A stretch of 64,000 nucleotides of DNA, from NCBI RefSeq assembly GCF_003143775.1, contig NZ_QFRJ01000002.1, positions 516,501 through 580,500 of the forward strand, in the 5' to 3' direction. Below the pieces are notes generated by a model. That model ran no database searches. It was given only the letters and a program-made list of their open reading frames with translations, and was not told the DNA's origin. Position 1 is the stretch's first letter, and each line of letters starts with the position of its first letter. This DNA is from Brumimicrobium oceani (lineage in GTDB: Bacteria; Bacteroidota; Bacteroidia; Flavobacteriales_D; Crocinitomicaceae). The translations under genes were made by a program, and so were the position numbers. Shown here piece after piece: positions 35,501-45,261 of this stretch.

Positions 35501-37193
35501 AAGGCAAAGCGTCGGTAGCGGCAGAAATATTTAGTTCGATTGTTCCATCATTCCCTCCATAGCAACTAACATCTGTAACGACAGTATTCGTTTGAAGTTT
35601 ATTAGCAATCATTTTAAAAGAGGTAAAAGTAGTATCTTGGAACCCTTCCAACTCCCATGTTTCATTAAACCAGTCATAAGAAAAACCACCAATCGGAATC
35701 GATTTATCCCATAAAGGACCAACATTTAAAGCATAGCCAGGAAATCCGATTTCTGGAATTTTCACTGATGGAGTACATACTCTCTTTCTACAAATCTTAA
35801 AAAATCCACAAGGATAAGGAATAGAAATACAAACTTCTGGAATGGTATAACCAGGGACTACTGTAACTTTTGGTACATCAAAACCAAATTGAAAGGCACT
35901 CATCAAAAAATCAAAGTCCACTTGGTCATAAGTATGGTTTTTAAACATACCATCGATGGAATAGGTTGGTGTAATATCTAATTCTTCGAAAAAGCATGGA
36001 AATTTATAATTCAATGATTCTCCAATTTCCAAATTAACAATGCTACTTTGTTGCACTTGAGAGGTCGTTCCATTTGCTTTGGTTATAGAATAATCAACTG
36101 GAATGGGAAATTCGAATTTCCCAAAAACTTTAGGATTAAAATCAAAACATTGATTGTTACTAATATTGGCATCAAAACTAGCCGAGAAGAAATTCCATTC
36201 TAACTCTGCAATCCCTACACTTTCTGACCCTGAGAGAGACGACAATGCAATCCCAGCAGCGGGAAGAGGTGGTGGTGAGTATTGCAGGATTTTACCTAAG
36301 ACCTTGAAGACCTCTAAATTAAGATTGAAATATGTACTATCTCCGCACGCAGACAAAGATAAATTGGCCGGGTTTACAGCAGAAGATGTCTCAACATATG
36401 GAATGGTTACTTCACCTGACAAACCAAAACTTGTACTTGGTATCTCCGCTGGAAAAGCAGGTATGTGCACCTGCCACGGAAGGTTAGAACTAATATCTAA
36501 AGGTTTAGCATAAGGCCAACCTGCGGCACCGGGAAGATTTGGTGCTAACATTTCTGCAGGACCTAAAAACCAAACTCCTGTGTTTCCGCCTGTAGAAGCA
36601 CCGTTACCACTAATTGTAGCAATATTTATGGTTTGCAATCCTGTATTAAAATTAGGAATAATTGGAAAAGCAGTACAGCCAAAGAAACAAAGTTGAGCGG
36701 ATGCTGAAGCGCCCATTTCAAAGTATAAATCCCAAAAGAACTCCCCAGCTGAAGGGTAAAGACTTTTTAACTCCCATCCCGGCATCAGGTCATAATTCGT
36801 TTGTATCGTAACATCATCCCCCTGATCGTAAGAGAGGTCTGTTGGCATATTCAGTTCAATATCTACTGGATACTTAACTTCAACAGTTCCAGTGGTAAAA
36901 CCTTCTATTCGGATTTCACTTCCTAGTCTTCCAGAAAAAGAACCATTTAACTTACCCCCAAAAGGGTTTCCGACAATATTTGTTATTCCTCCATTACCGG
37001 TATTAAAATTCACATTCCAAGACTCATCAAACAAAGTAACGGTTTGATCTAAGGTTACAGGTGAAAACGAGGGCCCCCACATATTTTGCTTTCCGGAATT
37101 AAATTCTGCATGATGATTTACAATTTGTTGAGCAAAAACATTTTCAAATGTAAAAAACACTAGCAAAAAAGCGGATACGACGATGTACTTCAT
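32532..37193 (-). CDS. Giant SprB-repeat adhesin with type B T9SS C-terminal domain (1553 aa)
   Basis: A signal peptide (1-21) precedes a unique region of about 500 residues that includes the Cys-rich 'CISIPYPCGFFKICRKRVC' and several lamina-like beta stretches. From about residue 530, 12 SprB repeats follow, close in sequence to those of the 1052-aa neighbour. A type B sorting domain ends the protein ('PNTFSPNGDLYNDTWVIGNI', 'DGTHNAKALPAGVYYYIIIL', ending TGNITIVR). The two adhesins look like a duplicated pair sharing a CTD, with the larger having gained or kept an extra N-terminal module that may determine the ligand. It starts 4 bp after the 37198 gene. Confidence 0.93.
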   Translation of the reverse strand: MKYIVVSAFLLVFFTFENVFAQQIVNHHAEFNSGKQNMWGPSFSPVTLDQTVTLFDESWNVNFNTGNGGITNIVGNPFGGKLNGSFSGRLGSEIRIEGFTTGTVEVKYPVDIELNMPTDLSYDQGDDVTIQTNYDLMPGWELKSLYPSAGEFFWDLYFEMGASASAQLCFFGCTAFPIIPNFNTGLQTINIATISGNGASTGGNTGVWFLGPAEMLAPNLPGAAGWPYAKPLDISSNLPWQVHIPAFPAEIPSTSFGLSGEVTIPYVETSSAVNPANLSLSACGDSTYFNLNLEVFKVLGKILQYSPPPLPAAGIALSSLSGSESVGIAELEWNFFSASFDANISNNQCFDFNPKVFGKFEFPIPVDYSITKANGTTSQVQQSSIVNLEIGESLNYKFPCFFEELDITPTYSIDGMFKNHTYDQVDFDFLMSAFQFGFDVPKVTVVPGYTIPEVCISIPYPCGFFKICRKRVCTPSVKIPEIGFPGYALNVGPLWDKSIPIGGFSYDWFNETWELEGFQDTTFTSFKMIANKLQTNTVVTDVSCYGGNDGTIELNISAATDALPYSYVWTNGVNATVGNSTTLIDLQEGAYQVNIVDNNGCQLFDGATIKEPEQLNISYTKQDKSCGLGLNDGSINITVSGGTPIYSFLWSNGATTKDVSGLDEGIYTLTVSDQNGCTETLSVVIEQPFDLTHSAIVSNVECHSSSTGGVDITVNGGTLPYVYSWSNGDLTKDLSNVTAGTYGFTVTDDKGCTSTNSYTITEPAQGVTLTELSTDVSCYGGANGNIDLTVTGGTPPYNYQWYSNLSGLMAFDGQDLVGLAADDYTVIVYDANACSSTITVTIDQPIMSLNDNEIITNVDCFGASNGQIDPQVSGGTAPYNYLWSNGTVNPSLLNVVAGDYSLTVTDHMGCNTVFNYSITSPDAPLAIVSTQSDVLCNGDSTGEIMTSISGGTSPYTILWNNGQTVENINSLTAGVYTINVVDSLGCAESNTITITEPSNPLLVNSVATNVLCFGDNDGGIDVSVTGGTTPCSYEWSDGMTNILADTTQDLLNFESGAYSVVVTDANGCSETNTSVIGQPSAPLAIVSSVTNVDCFGGTSGAIDISVSGGTGNYSFNWSNGITTEDLLNISAGVYIVTVVDQNGCDIQKTISVDEPAASLVVSTFSKDVLCFDDSTGSIETQVVGGTLPYSYNWSNGATSNHLSGLTDGMYSVTVTDNNGCVAFSGATINEPQLLDVAVAATDPSCFGYSDGKIELTITGGVQPYYFNWGDENEILLNNPSETINDIPTGEYFIRVSDENNCIYEELLFVDEPAPFTFQAFVNDASCYDGNDGSIDLTLNGGTTPYSYLWSNNSTDEDLQGLSKGEYNLRAEDAQGCIIETKLSVNEPDEIGITYEMNPVSCVDQSDAAIYVEPYGGTQPYIYTWSNSSFGQNLEDVGPGIYTLTILDNNNCSNSFELDVIANNEECLIIPNTFSPNGDLYNDTWVIGNIDLYPNNTVKIYNKWGNEIFSSEGEYEAWDGTHNAKALPAGVYYYIIILSNKEENKYTGNITIVR

Positions 37194-37197
37194 GTTT

Positions 37198-37695
37198 TTA
37201 AGGGTTTAGATTAATGGTGTTGATACTTTTAAGAACTTCCATTTCTATTATTTCTTGCAACATTTCTGGATAAGTAATATTTAACCAGAGTGTCTTAGAA
37301 AGGTCACCAGCATAAACCATGTAGCGGATATACCTATCCCCTTTTAACTCAAACCACAACTTATAAATGACCCCGTTTACTTTATAATCAGATACAAAAG
37401 ACTCCTTACTTATAAAATTTAATTGATTTAACTCATAGAATTCCTCATCCATTCCTTCCGAAACCCTTTTGTAATTTACATTATTGATTTGCGTCATTAT
37501 GATGGCAGAAGCATTCTCGATTGAGATATACCCGTTAAAGGCATCCGAAGGAACGAAAGTTTCAGGAGGTACGATCATTTCCAAATTGGCACTAACCGAC
37601 TCCGGTTCTTTTCGATCGAGTTTCTCATCATCTGTTTGAGCTGAGCTTAAAGAAGATATGATTAGGGCGAGGAGAATAAGTAAAATTGATTTCAT
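37198..37695 (-). CDS. Small secreted protein heading the SprB operon
   Basis: A 165-aa protein with a signal peptide (MKSILLILLALIISSLSSAQ). The mature part is acidic ('DDEKLDRKEPESVSANLEM'), with later 'YVAGDLSKTLWLNITYPEML'-type strands, actually 'YMVYAGDLSKTLWLNITYP'. No family was recognised. As first gene of the five-gene operon with 4-bp spacing to the next, it may be a chaperone, accessory or processing factor for the adhesins; that is inference from position only. Confidence 0.7.
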   Translation of the reverse strand: MKSILLILLALIISSLSSAQTDDEKLDRKEPESVSANLEMIVPPETFVPSDAFNGYISIENASAIIMTQINNVNYKRVSEGMDEEFYELNQLNFISKESFVSDYKVNGVIYKLWFELKGDRYIRYMVYAGDLSKTLWLNITYPEMLQEIIEMEVLKSINTINLNP

Positions 37696-37718
37696 CAGTA
37701 ATTTTTAGTTGTATATCA

Positions 37719-37726
37719 CAAAAATA
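37719..37726 (-). promoter_or_regulatory. Possible TAnnTTTG -7 box for the SprB operon
   Basis: On the minus strand this reads TATTTTTG, 23 bp upstream of the ATG at 37695. The same octamer recurs at 37758-37765. Neither has a TTG at standard -33 spacing, so the assignment is tentative. Confidence 0.35.
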
Positions 37727-37870
37727 TATAATAATTGTAAAATTATTATTTTTATTTCAAAAATAAACGGGAAACATGAATTAAGTCATTTTTAAGCCCA
37801 ATTAGCTCATATTTATACCTTTTGATTTGCCTTACACCATATTTTGTTTCATTTTTGTAGTCCTAATTCG

Positions 37871-37888
37871 TAATGGATTATTCCATTA
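37871..37888. promoter_or_regulatory. Palindrome upstream of the giant RCC1/Ig protein
   Basis: TAATGGA, a 4-nt spacer and TCCATTA form a perfect 7-bp inverted repeat, 14 bp before the start codon at 37903. It could be an operator or a 5' UTR hairpin. It lies in the 207-bp region between divergent surface-protein operons, where shared regulation would be economical. Confidence 0.4.
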
Positions 37889-37902
37889 ATTAACTTTATC
37901 TT

Positions 37903-40900
37903 ATGAAGCGTATAATTTTAATTTCTGTGCTTTTCGCATTAAATGCTTTTGGCGCAACAGCAGCAGATTTTTATTGGATAGGTGGTCCTGGTTCATGGTC
38001 AGACACAAACCACTGGTCAAACACCTCAGGTGGTACCACAAGTACAGGCCTGATTCCTGCTAAAGGAGACAGCATCTATTTTGACCAAAACTCAGGGCTA
38101 TCTAGCCTGACAGACACTGTTAAAATTGACACAACGATTTTAGCTGATTTTATCACATTCCAAGGCGTAAATAATTCTTTCACTATGGAGGCCCTCGTGA
38201 ACTTTAATCACACAATTTATGGTTCTATCGTTGGAAATTCAAATGGAATCAATTTCATAGGTAACTGGGGTGAAATAATCATGGACGCCGAAACACCTGG
38301 GCAAACAATAAGCTCTTCTGGAATTATCTGGGAACAAGATTTCCGATTTATCGGACTTACTATCAAGCTCCTAGACGACTTCATAACGAACGATAAGGAT
38401 TTATACATAGACAGCTTTGGCTTTCATTCTAATAAACACTCCTTAACATTAGGTTCCTTCTTCAGTACTCTTACAAGTCCGAGGACTTTCCATTTTGACT
38501 CAAGCTTAATTATCGTGAACAATGGAGTTTGGGACGTGAACGGAAGCAATCTCACCTCTTCTTTTACGGGCACAGAAATAAAACTGGGAAATACAGCCAA
38601 TTTCGCGAGTTTTAAAGGTGGAAACCAAATATATGATGAGGTGAACTCATTGTCCGCGTCAACGACTAGTGTGCTTGACAGCAATTCATTTAAACTATTG
38701 GAATTGCAAGCTTCAGGTTCTTTAACCATTAACAATAATGCCTTGGTGAACGCAGATTCTATTGTAGCATCAGGAACATGCGGAATGCCGTTTACAATTA
38801 GGACAACATCTATTGGCACAAATGCAATGATTGCCAAAACTGGACACCCCGTTCTTTCCTTATCAAATGTAATAATTAAGAATATTGATGCAATTGGCGC
38901 AGCAAATTATGACTTATTTTTATCTGAAACCCAAAACTCAAGTGGTTGGAAATTGGCACCATCTAATTTTTATTGGATTGGTGATAGTGGTTCTTGGGGA
39001 GATCCAAACCATTGGTCCAACACAAGCGGAGGAACTGCCTTTGGATGTATTCCAAAAGTCTCAGATTCTGTTTTCTTTGATGCGAACTCCTTTTCATCAA
39101 GTAATCAAACAGTGAGCATAGTAGACTCTTCCTACTGTGGCTTTATGGATTGGTCTGACCTAAACGCAACGCAAACAATGGAGCTGGTTACTGCACTCAG
39201 CGTTTATGGCGACATGGTTTTAAGCAATCATCTCAATATTAAAAAGGAAAATCAAACGAGCTCAATAATAGTGAAAGACGATGTGGGAATTCAATCAAAT
39301 AATGCCAGCATAGATTGTAACCTTATTATCTACATGGAGGACAGCGCTTCAATATTCGAGCTGAATGATGACTTGATTACATCCGATTCTACAAATTTTC
39401 TTTTTTATAATGGGGTTTTGAATACTTCGGGACATAAGCTAAGAACAGGCTCCATATTCACCTCCGATTTACCTACCTTAGATGACCAAAGAACTATCTA
39501 TTTTGGGAGTTCCGAAATAGTTCTAGCCAGTAGTTTTAATGCCCAGGATGATTCCCTGCTGAAGATATTTCCAGGTACATCTCATCTCTTTTTAACCGAC
39601 ACCATAAATCTATCTAATGACCTTATTACAGAGGGGAAAAACTTTTATGATGTAACCTTAGATTTCTCTCCAAACTCAGATGCTCAAAAGGTAATGGGGA
39701 ATAACAACTTCAATAAATTAATCATTACACCAGGTTCAAAAGTTTATTTTGAGCAAGGAACAACTCAAACCATTGGAGACAGTTTAATTGCAAAAGGGAA
39801 CTGTAGAGATTCAATTTTTCTTTATTCTTTAGATACAATTCACCAAGCCAATGCATTGATAAGCAAAACCGGAACAGACGTTATAGCTGAATGTCTAAAC
39901 ATAGCAGGGTTAACCAACGCAGGTGACCCATTAAACGCTTTGTTCTCTAAAGATATGGGAGCGAATAGCAACTGGATTTTTGATGCTAGACCTCCTGTAA
40001 CATCCGATTTTTCCCACACTGGACCAATTTGTAAAGACGATACTGTACACTTTACTAACAATTCTACTGCTTTTTCAGGGGACCCGAATGACATCACTAA
40101 TTATTGGTACTTTAATGATGGTTCAACAGGATATTTTGCAAACCCACCAATTGACAGCACATTCATCGACTATGAACTTGACACGTTAAAACACGTTTTC
40201 ATAGGTTCTGGGACTTTTGATGTAGTTCTAAAAGCAGAATATAAAAACTATTGTTTTGCAACAGACACAGTTGCTATTGATGTAATATTGGCAAACGTTT
40301 CTATGCTTAGCTCCACAAACGACTCAATTGTATGTTCTAACTCTCCATTAGTATTTGAGGCTTTTAGCGCAGTAAATGGAACGCAATTTGAATTCTTTTA
40401 TAATGGCGTCTCACAAAACACACCAAGCGCTAACGACAGCATTTTCACGCTAAACAATATCTCTCAGGGTGATTCGGTCTCTTTAGTCGCTTATGAACAA
40501 GGTTGTATAAGTGAAACAATCCCGTTCAAAACCTTTGATGTTTTTGCTCCTTCCACCTACAGTTGGGGGAATAATTCGGCATCTGGTGAAATTTGTAAAA
40601 ATGATACCGTAACTTTTTTAGCAACATCTCCAGACTCAACAAACTCTTTCCAGTTTTTATTGAATAACAATTCTGTTACAGGAGTTTTAGACTCTTTAGC
40701 CACTTATAAAGTATCAACACTCAACAACAACGACTTAGTTACTTTAATTTCTATTGATACCAACCAATGTCGCGATACGGTTTCCAGTATTTTCACGGTT
40801 AATCCTTTACCCAATACAACACTTTCGGAATCTTCCGGTGGGAACGTAATTTGCCAAAACGAGGAACTTACTTTTACTGCAAATAATGCCGATTTATACG

Positions 40901-43900
40901 CCTTCTATAAAAATGATGTGCTTGTTCAAGGCCCTTCGGTAGTAGATACGTTCTGGACAAATAACTTAACGAGTGCAGATATAATTAGTGTAACAGGTTT
41001 CACAAACCAAGGCTGTCAATTTGAAGCTAATTCAGAATTTAATTACATCATAAACTCAGCTCCAACTGTTGTTCTCTCAAGCTCTGTTGCGAATAACACT
41101 ATTTGCTCTGGTGAAAATGTAACATTTACTGCAACAGGCGCCGCAACCTATGAATTCTTTAAAAACGGTGTCACTCTTCAAGGTCCTTCAACCTTAAATT
41201 CCTTCGCTTCAAACAGTTTAAATGATAATGACATCATTTCAGTGCGTGGTAAAACATCTGGATGTTTTTCAACAGAACCAAGCATACAGTTTACTGTTAA
41301 CAATTCCCCAACGACAGTTTTAACAAGCAATGATTCCGATAATGAAATTTGTCAGGGTACAGAAGTCGAATTCCAAGCCTCAGGAGCAAATAATTATGAG
41401 TTTTTCTTGGATGGCATGTCTCAAGGTGCATCTTCAAGTCTGAATACATTCACCAGCAGCACAATTCAAAATGGACAAGTAATTGAAGTTTTAGGAGAAA
41501 GTAATGGATGTGAGGTTAGCGCCTCCGTTATATTTAGCGTTTTAACAAAGCCTAATGTAGGTATAGTTTCTAGTAACGCAAATAATGAAATTTGTGATGG
41601 TGAAAGTATTTCTTTTGTTGCGACAAATGCGTCCAACTACGAGTTTTTTATTAATAGCCTGAGTGTTCAAGGCTATAGCAACAACGCTGTTTTAAACGCA
41701 TCTAATTTCAACTTCGGAGCAAATACAGTGTTCGCTGTAGGAAGCTCAAACAATGGATGTGTTGACACAAGTCAAGTTATCCCAGTTCTATTCAAACCAA
41801 CACCTACACTTTTGGTGAGCAGTTCGGATGCAAACAACACCATTTGTCAAGGCGAGTCTGTAACCTTTACGGCATCGGGTGGTGACAACTATCAATTTGT
41901 TTTAGATGGAACTCCTCAGACCAGCATGACGGGCAACAATAGCTTCACAACTAGCTCATTATCCAACGGACAAAATTTAATCGTTAATGGTAGCTTAAAT
42001 GGATGCGCTAGTGTTTCAAACTTAATCTCGACAATTGTAAATCCTTCACCAAACATTGCACTAAGTAGCAGTGATGTTGATCTGATTTTTTGTGAAAATG
42101 AAATAGTTGATTTTACCGCCAGTGGTGCAACAAATTATGAATTCTTTATTGATGGTGTAAGTCAAGGACTCCCCTCAACGACAAACACTATAAACTCTTC
42201 AAACATTTTAGCAGGAAGCCACACAGTAATGGTTGAAGGGGAATCTAACAATTGTGTGTCCACCGAAAGTCTCATCATTAACATCAACAACGTACCATTG
42301 GTAAACCTTGTCACTTCGGATGTAGACAACTCAATTTGTAATGGGGAGGCCGTTACTTATACTGCTTCGGGCGCAAGTCTATATGAGTTCTTCATCAACG
42401 GGACTTCGCAAGGTGTTTTGAGCCCTACAAGTACGCTTCAAATAAATAGTCTGGCTAATAATGATATTGTAAGCGTTCAAGGTTCTTCAGCTTTAGGCTG
42501 CCAGGATTTAGAAGCCTACTCACCAATTGAAGTGCTGCCGCTCCCAAATGTTTCATTAACGAGCACAAGCGCGAATCAATCTATATGTACAGGAGAATCA
42601 GTGATCTTTACAGCTAACGGCGCTTCTTCTTACCAGTTTTTCGTAAATGGAACGAGCATAGGCGCTTCTTCTCCAACCAACACAACAACATTAAATACTC
42701 TAAACTATGGAGATGTGGTTAGTGTAACAGGTGATTTATTAGGTTGCACAGCTACTTCTAACGCTCTAAGCTTTCAAGTTTTTGGCTACCCTACAGTGAG
42801 TCTAACAAACAATGCCGACACTGTATTGTGTGTAGGTGAACCCGCTAACATAACTGCAAATGGAGCCAACGAATATTTGTTCTACGTGAATGGTGCTCCA
42901 ATGGGTAATTTTGCACCAAACAACAATTTCATGTCCGCTGTGAACAATGGGGACATAATAACAGTTGAAGGACAAGCAAATGGTTGTAGCAGTTTTTCAT
43001 CATCTTCTGTGACTTACTCTGTATTTAATTATCCAAACATTAATGTTATTTCCTCTCATCCAAACTTAAACATCTGCTTGAATGATACGGTTGACTTTAA
43101 CGCAACTGGAGCCAATGAGTATACTTATGCTTTAAATGGCCTTCAATTAAGTAGTAATGCAACAGGTTTTTTCCAAACAAATAACATCCCTAACAATGGT
43201 GTAGTTTCTGTAACTGGTTTTAATGCGCACTGCGCCTCAAATCCCGCAGATTTTACTTTTACAGTAAATGAAATGAACCTGGAGATGTCTATTTCACCAT
43301 CAAACATGATTTGTGAAGGTGACAATGTTCAATTTACCGCAACAGGCGCCGATGAGTATGAATTCCTTGTAAATGGTCTCTCGGCTTCTCCACAAGGACC
43401 TTTGAACACATTTACGAGTAACTTCCTCAATCATCACGATGAAGTCACCTTTAAAGGATTCAATACGACATCGGGGTGTACTCAAGATTTTAACGATTTC
43501 ATAATTATGAATGTTCTTGAAACTCCTGTAATCACACCCCTAACAGGTACTACATTTTGTGAAGGAGACTCAGTTATCCTTTTAAGTAATGCGGTATATG
43601 GAAACACATGGCTATTCAACAACAACCCTATCGCTGGGGAATCTGACACCCTATATGTAGCAGATACCACAGGGAGTTATTCTCTTCAAGTTACTATGGG
43701 GGGAACAAATGATCTTTGGTCTTTAGGACAAAATTCAAACGGAGTTTTTGGGAATGGAAGTTCTTTCAACAGTTCTTTACCAGTAGCCTCTAACAGCGGA
43801 ATTAATTTCACAGAAATATCTGCAGGTTTTAATTTTGTAATGGGTATTGATGAAAATAAATCACTTTTCGCTTGGGGTAATAATGCTTCTGGTCAATTGG

Positions 43901-45261
43901 GTAATGGAACTTACACCTCAACAAATTCACCAATTCAGATTGGATCGTTTACTAATATTAAAACAATTGCTACAGGAGCCAACAGTACGATGGCCACTAC
44001 AGAGCAAGGTGAGGTATATGTTTGGGGAAACAATAATCATGGTCAATTAGGTTTAGGAAACAATGCTGTTGTTAATTTCCCAGTTGTGAATACAACGCTA
44101 ACGAATATTGATACAATTGCAGCAGGAAGATCTCATTACGTTATACTTAGCACTAATGGTACCGTTCAAACAGTAGGAAATAATGATTTTGGTCAATTAG
44201 GAAATGGAACTTTAAATGGAAGCTCTACTCCGATTGCATTGGCGCTAAGCAATATAGTTGCAGTGGGTGCCAATGAATATGCAAGTTTTGCAATTGACAG
44301 TAATGGCGAACTGTACGCATGGGGTAATAATTCATCTGGGCAACTTGGTTTGGGGGATGTCGTGAGCCGATTAACACCAACTCTTTCTGATCTAAAAGAC
44401 GTGGTAAGTGTTCAAGGAGGAGCTAATCACACCGTATTCTTAACCGAAGACCACAAAGTATATAGCACAGGAGGTAATTCTTATGGTCAATTGGGTAATT
44501 CTTCTCAAACCCCTTCTCTCTACCCTAGAGAAATTGATATCCAAGGTGTAAATATGATTGCTGCTGGTCAATATTCAACTTTAATGAAAAGAAAAGACAA
44601 CTCTGTTTTTGCAGCAGGAAACAATACAGAAAACCAGCTTTCTGAAATTGCGGATACAGCAATAATAAGCCCTGTGCACATGAGTCAATTGGAAGGTGTT
44701 ACTTTCATCGAATCCAGCAGAAACGCTTCGCACTTTTTATATGGACAAAATAAAACTTGTGCAAGTGCAGCTGTAACCACAAGCTTCTCTCCTGCTCCAG
44801 CTGTTTCTATTTCATCGGTAGGTGATGTTTTAGAAACCAATCAACCAGTAGCTGACAACTACCAATGGTTCTTTAATGGAAATCTAATCCCAGGAGCCAA
44901 TTCACCAACATACAGCGCAAATAGCTCTGGTATTTACACTGTAGAAGTCTTTTACGCTAATGGTTGCAGTTCTTTCTCCGATGATTATTACCATAGCGTT
45001 GCGAATTTAGAAAAGTATGGTTCTTTTTCTTTAACACTCTATCCTAACCCTGCAAATGATGAATTAAATGTCGAATTTAGCGAATCAATTGAGATGGCAG
45101 AAATCATCATTTTTGATGCTGTTGGTAAGGTCATTTCAATGATTGATGTGAATAGCAACAAACTTTCTATTTCATGTCAGCATCTTGAAAACGGAGTTTA
45201 CTATTTACAGATTTCTGGAAAATACGGAACTGCTCTGAAAAAATTTATCGTTAAACACTAA
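37903..45261 (+). CDS. Giant T9SS surface protein: Ig-like array with inserted RCC1 propeller (2452 aa)
   Basis: A signal peptide (1-20) precedes two copies of a 'FYWIGGPGSWSDTNHWSN' module (starting near residues 23 and 357) of a kind found in Bacteroidota adhesins. A PKD-like domain follows (about 697-800). Then come about 13 Ig-like repeats of 75 residues, each with 'ICxGExVxFTAxGAxxYEFF' and a final 'NGC'. A 14th Ig-like unit is interrupted near residue 1935 by seven RCC1 repeats ('VWGNNNHGQLGLGNN', 'AWGNNSSGQLGLG'), which end about residue 2280. The rest of the Ig-like unit, another Ig-like unit and a type A T9SS sorting domain ('LYPNPANDELNVEF', 'ENGVYYLQIS', ending FIVKH) complete it. 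It is probably a very long adhesin. Confidence 0.9.
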   Translation: MKRIILISVLFALNAFGATAADFYWIGGPGSWSDTNHWSNTSGGTTSTGLIPAKGDSIYFDQNSGLSSLTDTVKIDTTILADFITFQGVNNSFTMEALVNFNHTIYGSIVGNSNGINFIGNWGEIIMDAETPGQTISSSGIIWEQDFRFIGLTIKLLDDFITNDKDLYIDSFGFHSNKHSLTLGSFFSTLTSPRTFHFDSSLIIVNNGVWDVNGSNLTSSFTGTEIKLGNTANFASFKGGNQIYDEVNSLSASTTSVLDSNSFKLLELQASGSLTINNNALVNADSIVASGTCGMPFTIRTTSIGTNAMIAKTGHPVLSLSNVIIKNIDAIGAANYDLFLSETQNSSGWKLAPSNFYWIGDSGSWGDPNHWSNTSGGTAFGCIPKVSDSVFFDANSFSSSNQTVSIVDSSYCGFMDWSDLNATQTMELVTALSVYGDMVLSNHLNIKKENQTSSIIVKDDVGIQSNNASIDCNLIIYMEDSASIFELNDDLITSDSTNFLFYNGVLNTSGHKLRTGSIFTSDLPTLDDQRTIYFGSSEIVLASSFNAQDDSLLKIFPGTSHLFLTDTINLSNDLITEGKNFYDVTLDFSPNSDAQKVMGNNNFNKLIITPGSKVYFEQGTTQTIGDSLIAKGNCRDSIFLYSLDTIHQANALISKTGTDVIAECLNIAGLTNAGDPLNALFSKDMGANSNWIFDARPPVTSDFSHTGPICKDDTVHFTNNSTAFSGDPNDITNYWYFNDGSTGYFANPPIDSTFIDYELDTLKHVFIGSGTFDVVLKAEYKNYCFATDTVAIDVILANVSMLSSTNDSIVCSNSPLVFEAFSAVNGTQFEFFYNGVSQNTPSANDSIFTLNNISQGDSVSLVAYEQGCISETIPFKTFDVFAPSTYSWGNNSASGEICKNDTVTFLATSPDSTNSFQFLLNNNSVTGVLDSLATYKVSTLNNNDLVTLISIDTNQCRDTVSSIFTVNPLPNTTLSESSGGNVICQNEELTFTANNADLYAFYKNDVLVQGPSVVDTFWTNNLTSADIISVTGFTNQGCQFEANSEFNYIINSAPTVVLSSSVANNTICSGENVTFTATGAATYEFFKNGVTLQGPSTLNSFASNSLNDNDIISVRGKTSGCFSTEPSIQFTVNNSPTTVLTSNDSDNEICQGTEVEFQASGANNYEFFLDGMSQGASSSLNTFTSSTIQNGQVIEVLGESNGCEVSASVIFSVLTKPNVGIVSSNANNEICDGESISFVATNASNYEFFINSLSVQGYSNNAVLNASNFNFGANTVFAVGSSNNGCVDTSQVIPVLFKPTPTLLVSSSDANNTICQGESVTFTASGGDNYQFVLDGTPQTSMTGNNSFTTSSLSNGQNLIVNGSLNGCASVSNLISTIVNPSPNIALSSSDVDLIFCENEIVDFTASGATNYEFFIDGVSQGLPSTTNTINSSNILAGSHTVMVEGESNNCVSTESLIININNVPLVNLVTSDVDNSICNGEAVTYTASGASLYEFFINGTSQGVLSPTSTLQINSLANNDIVSVQGSSALGCQDLEAYSPIEVLPLPNVSLTSTSANQSICTGESVIFTANGASSYQFFVNGTSIGASSPTNTTTLNTLNYGDVVSVTGDLLGCTATSNALSFQVFGYPTVSLTNNADTVLCVGEPANITANGANEYLFYVNGAPMGNFAPNNNFMSAVNNGDIITVEGQANGCSSFSSSSVTYSVFNYPNINVISSHPNLNICLNDTVDFNATGANEYTYALNGLQLSSNATGFFQTNNIPNNGVVSVTGFNAHCASNPADFTFTVNEMNLEMSISPSNMICEGDNVQFTATGADEYEFLVNGLSASPQGPLNTFTSNFLNHHDEVTFKGFNTTSGCTQDFNDFIIMNVLETPVITPLTGTTFCEGDSVILLSNAVYGNTWLFNNNPIAGESDTLYVADTTGSYSLQVTMGGTNDLWSLGQNSNGVFGNGSSFNSSLPVASNSGINFTEISAGFNFVMGIDENKSLFAWGNNASGQLGNGTYTSTNSPIQIGSFTNIKTIATGANSTMATTEQGEVYVWGNNNHGQLGLGNNAVVNFPVVNTTLTNIDTIAAGRSHYVILSTNGTVQTVGNNDFGQLGNGTLNGSSTPIALALSNIVAVGANEYASFAIDSNGELYAWGNNSSGQLGLGDVVSRLTPTLSDLKDVVSVQGGANHTVFLTEDHKVYSTGGNSYGQLGNSSQTPSLYPREIDIQGVNMIAAGQYSTLMKRKDNSVFAAGNNTENQLSEIADTAIISPVHMSQLEGVTFIESSRNASHFLYGQNKTCASAAVTTSFSPAPAVSISSVGDVLETNQPVADNYQWFFNGNLIPGANSPTYSANSSGIYTVEVFYANGCSSFSDDYYHSVANLEKYGSFSLTLYPNPANDELNVEFSESIEMAEIIIFDAVGKVISMIDVNSNKLSISCQHLENGVYYLQISGKYGTALKKFIVKH

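Noticed and set aside
29600-35600. CRISPR-like periodic repeats
   Set aside because: The periodicity of about 225-240 bp is protein-level SprB repeats in long open frames, with no short identical direct repeats or spacers.
36154-36513. 119-codon plus-strand frame opposite the 1553-aa adhesin
   Set aside because: It is antisense to a clear coding region with intact protein features; its composition follows from the opposite strand.
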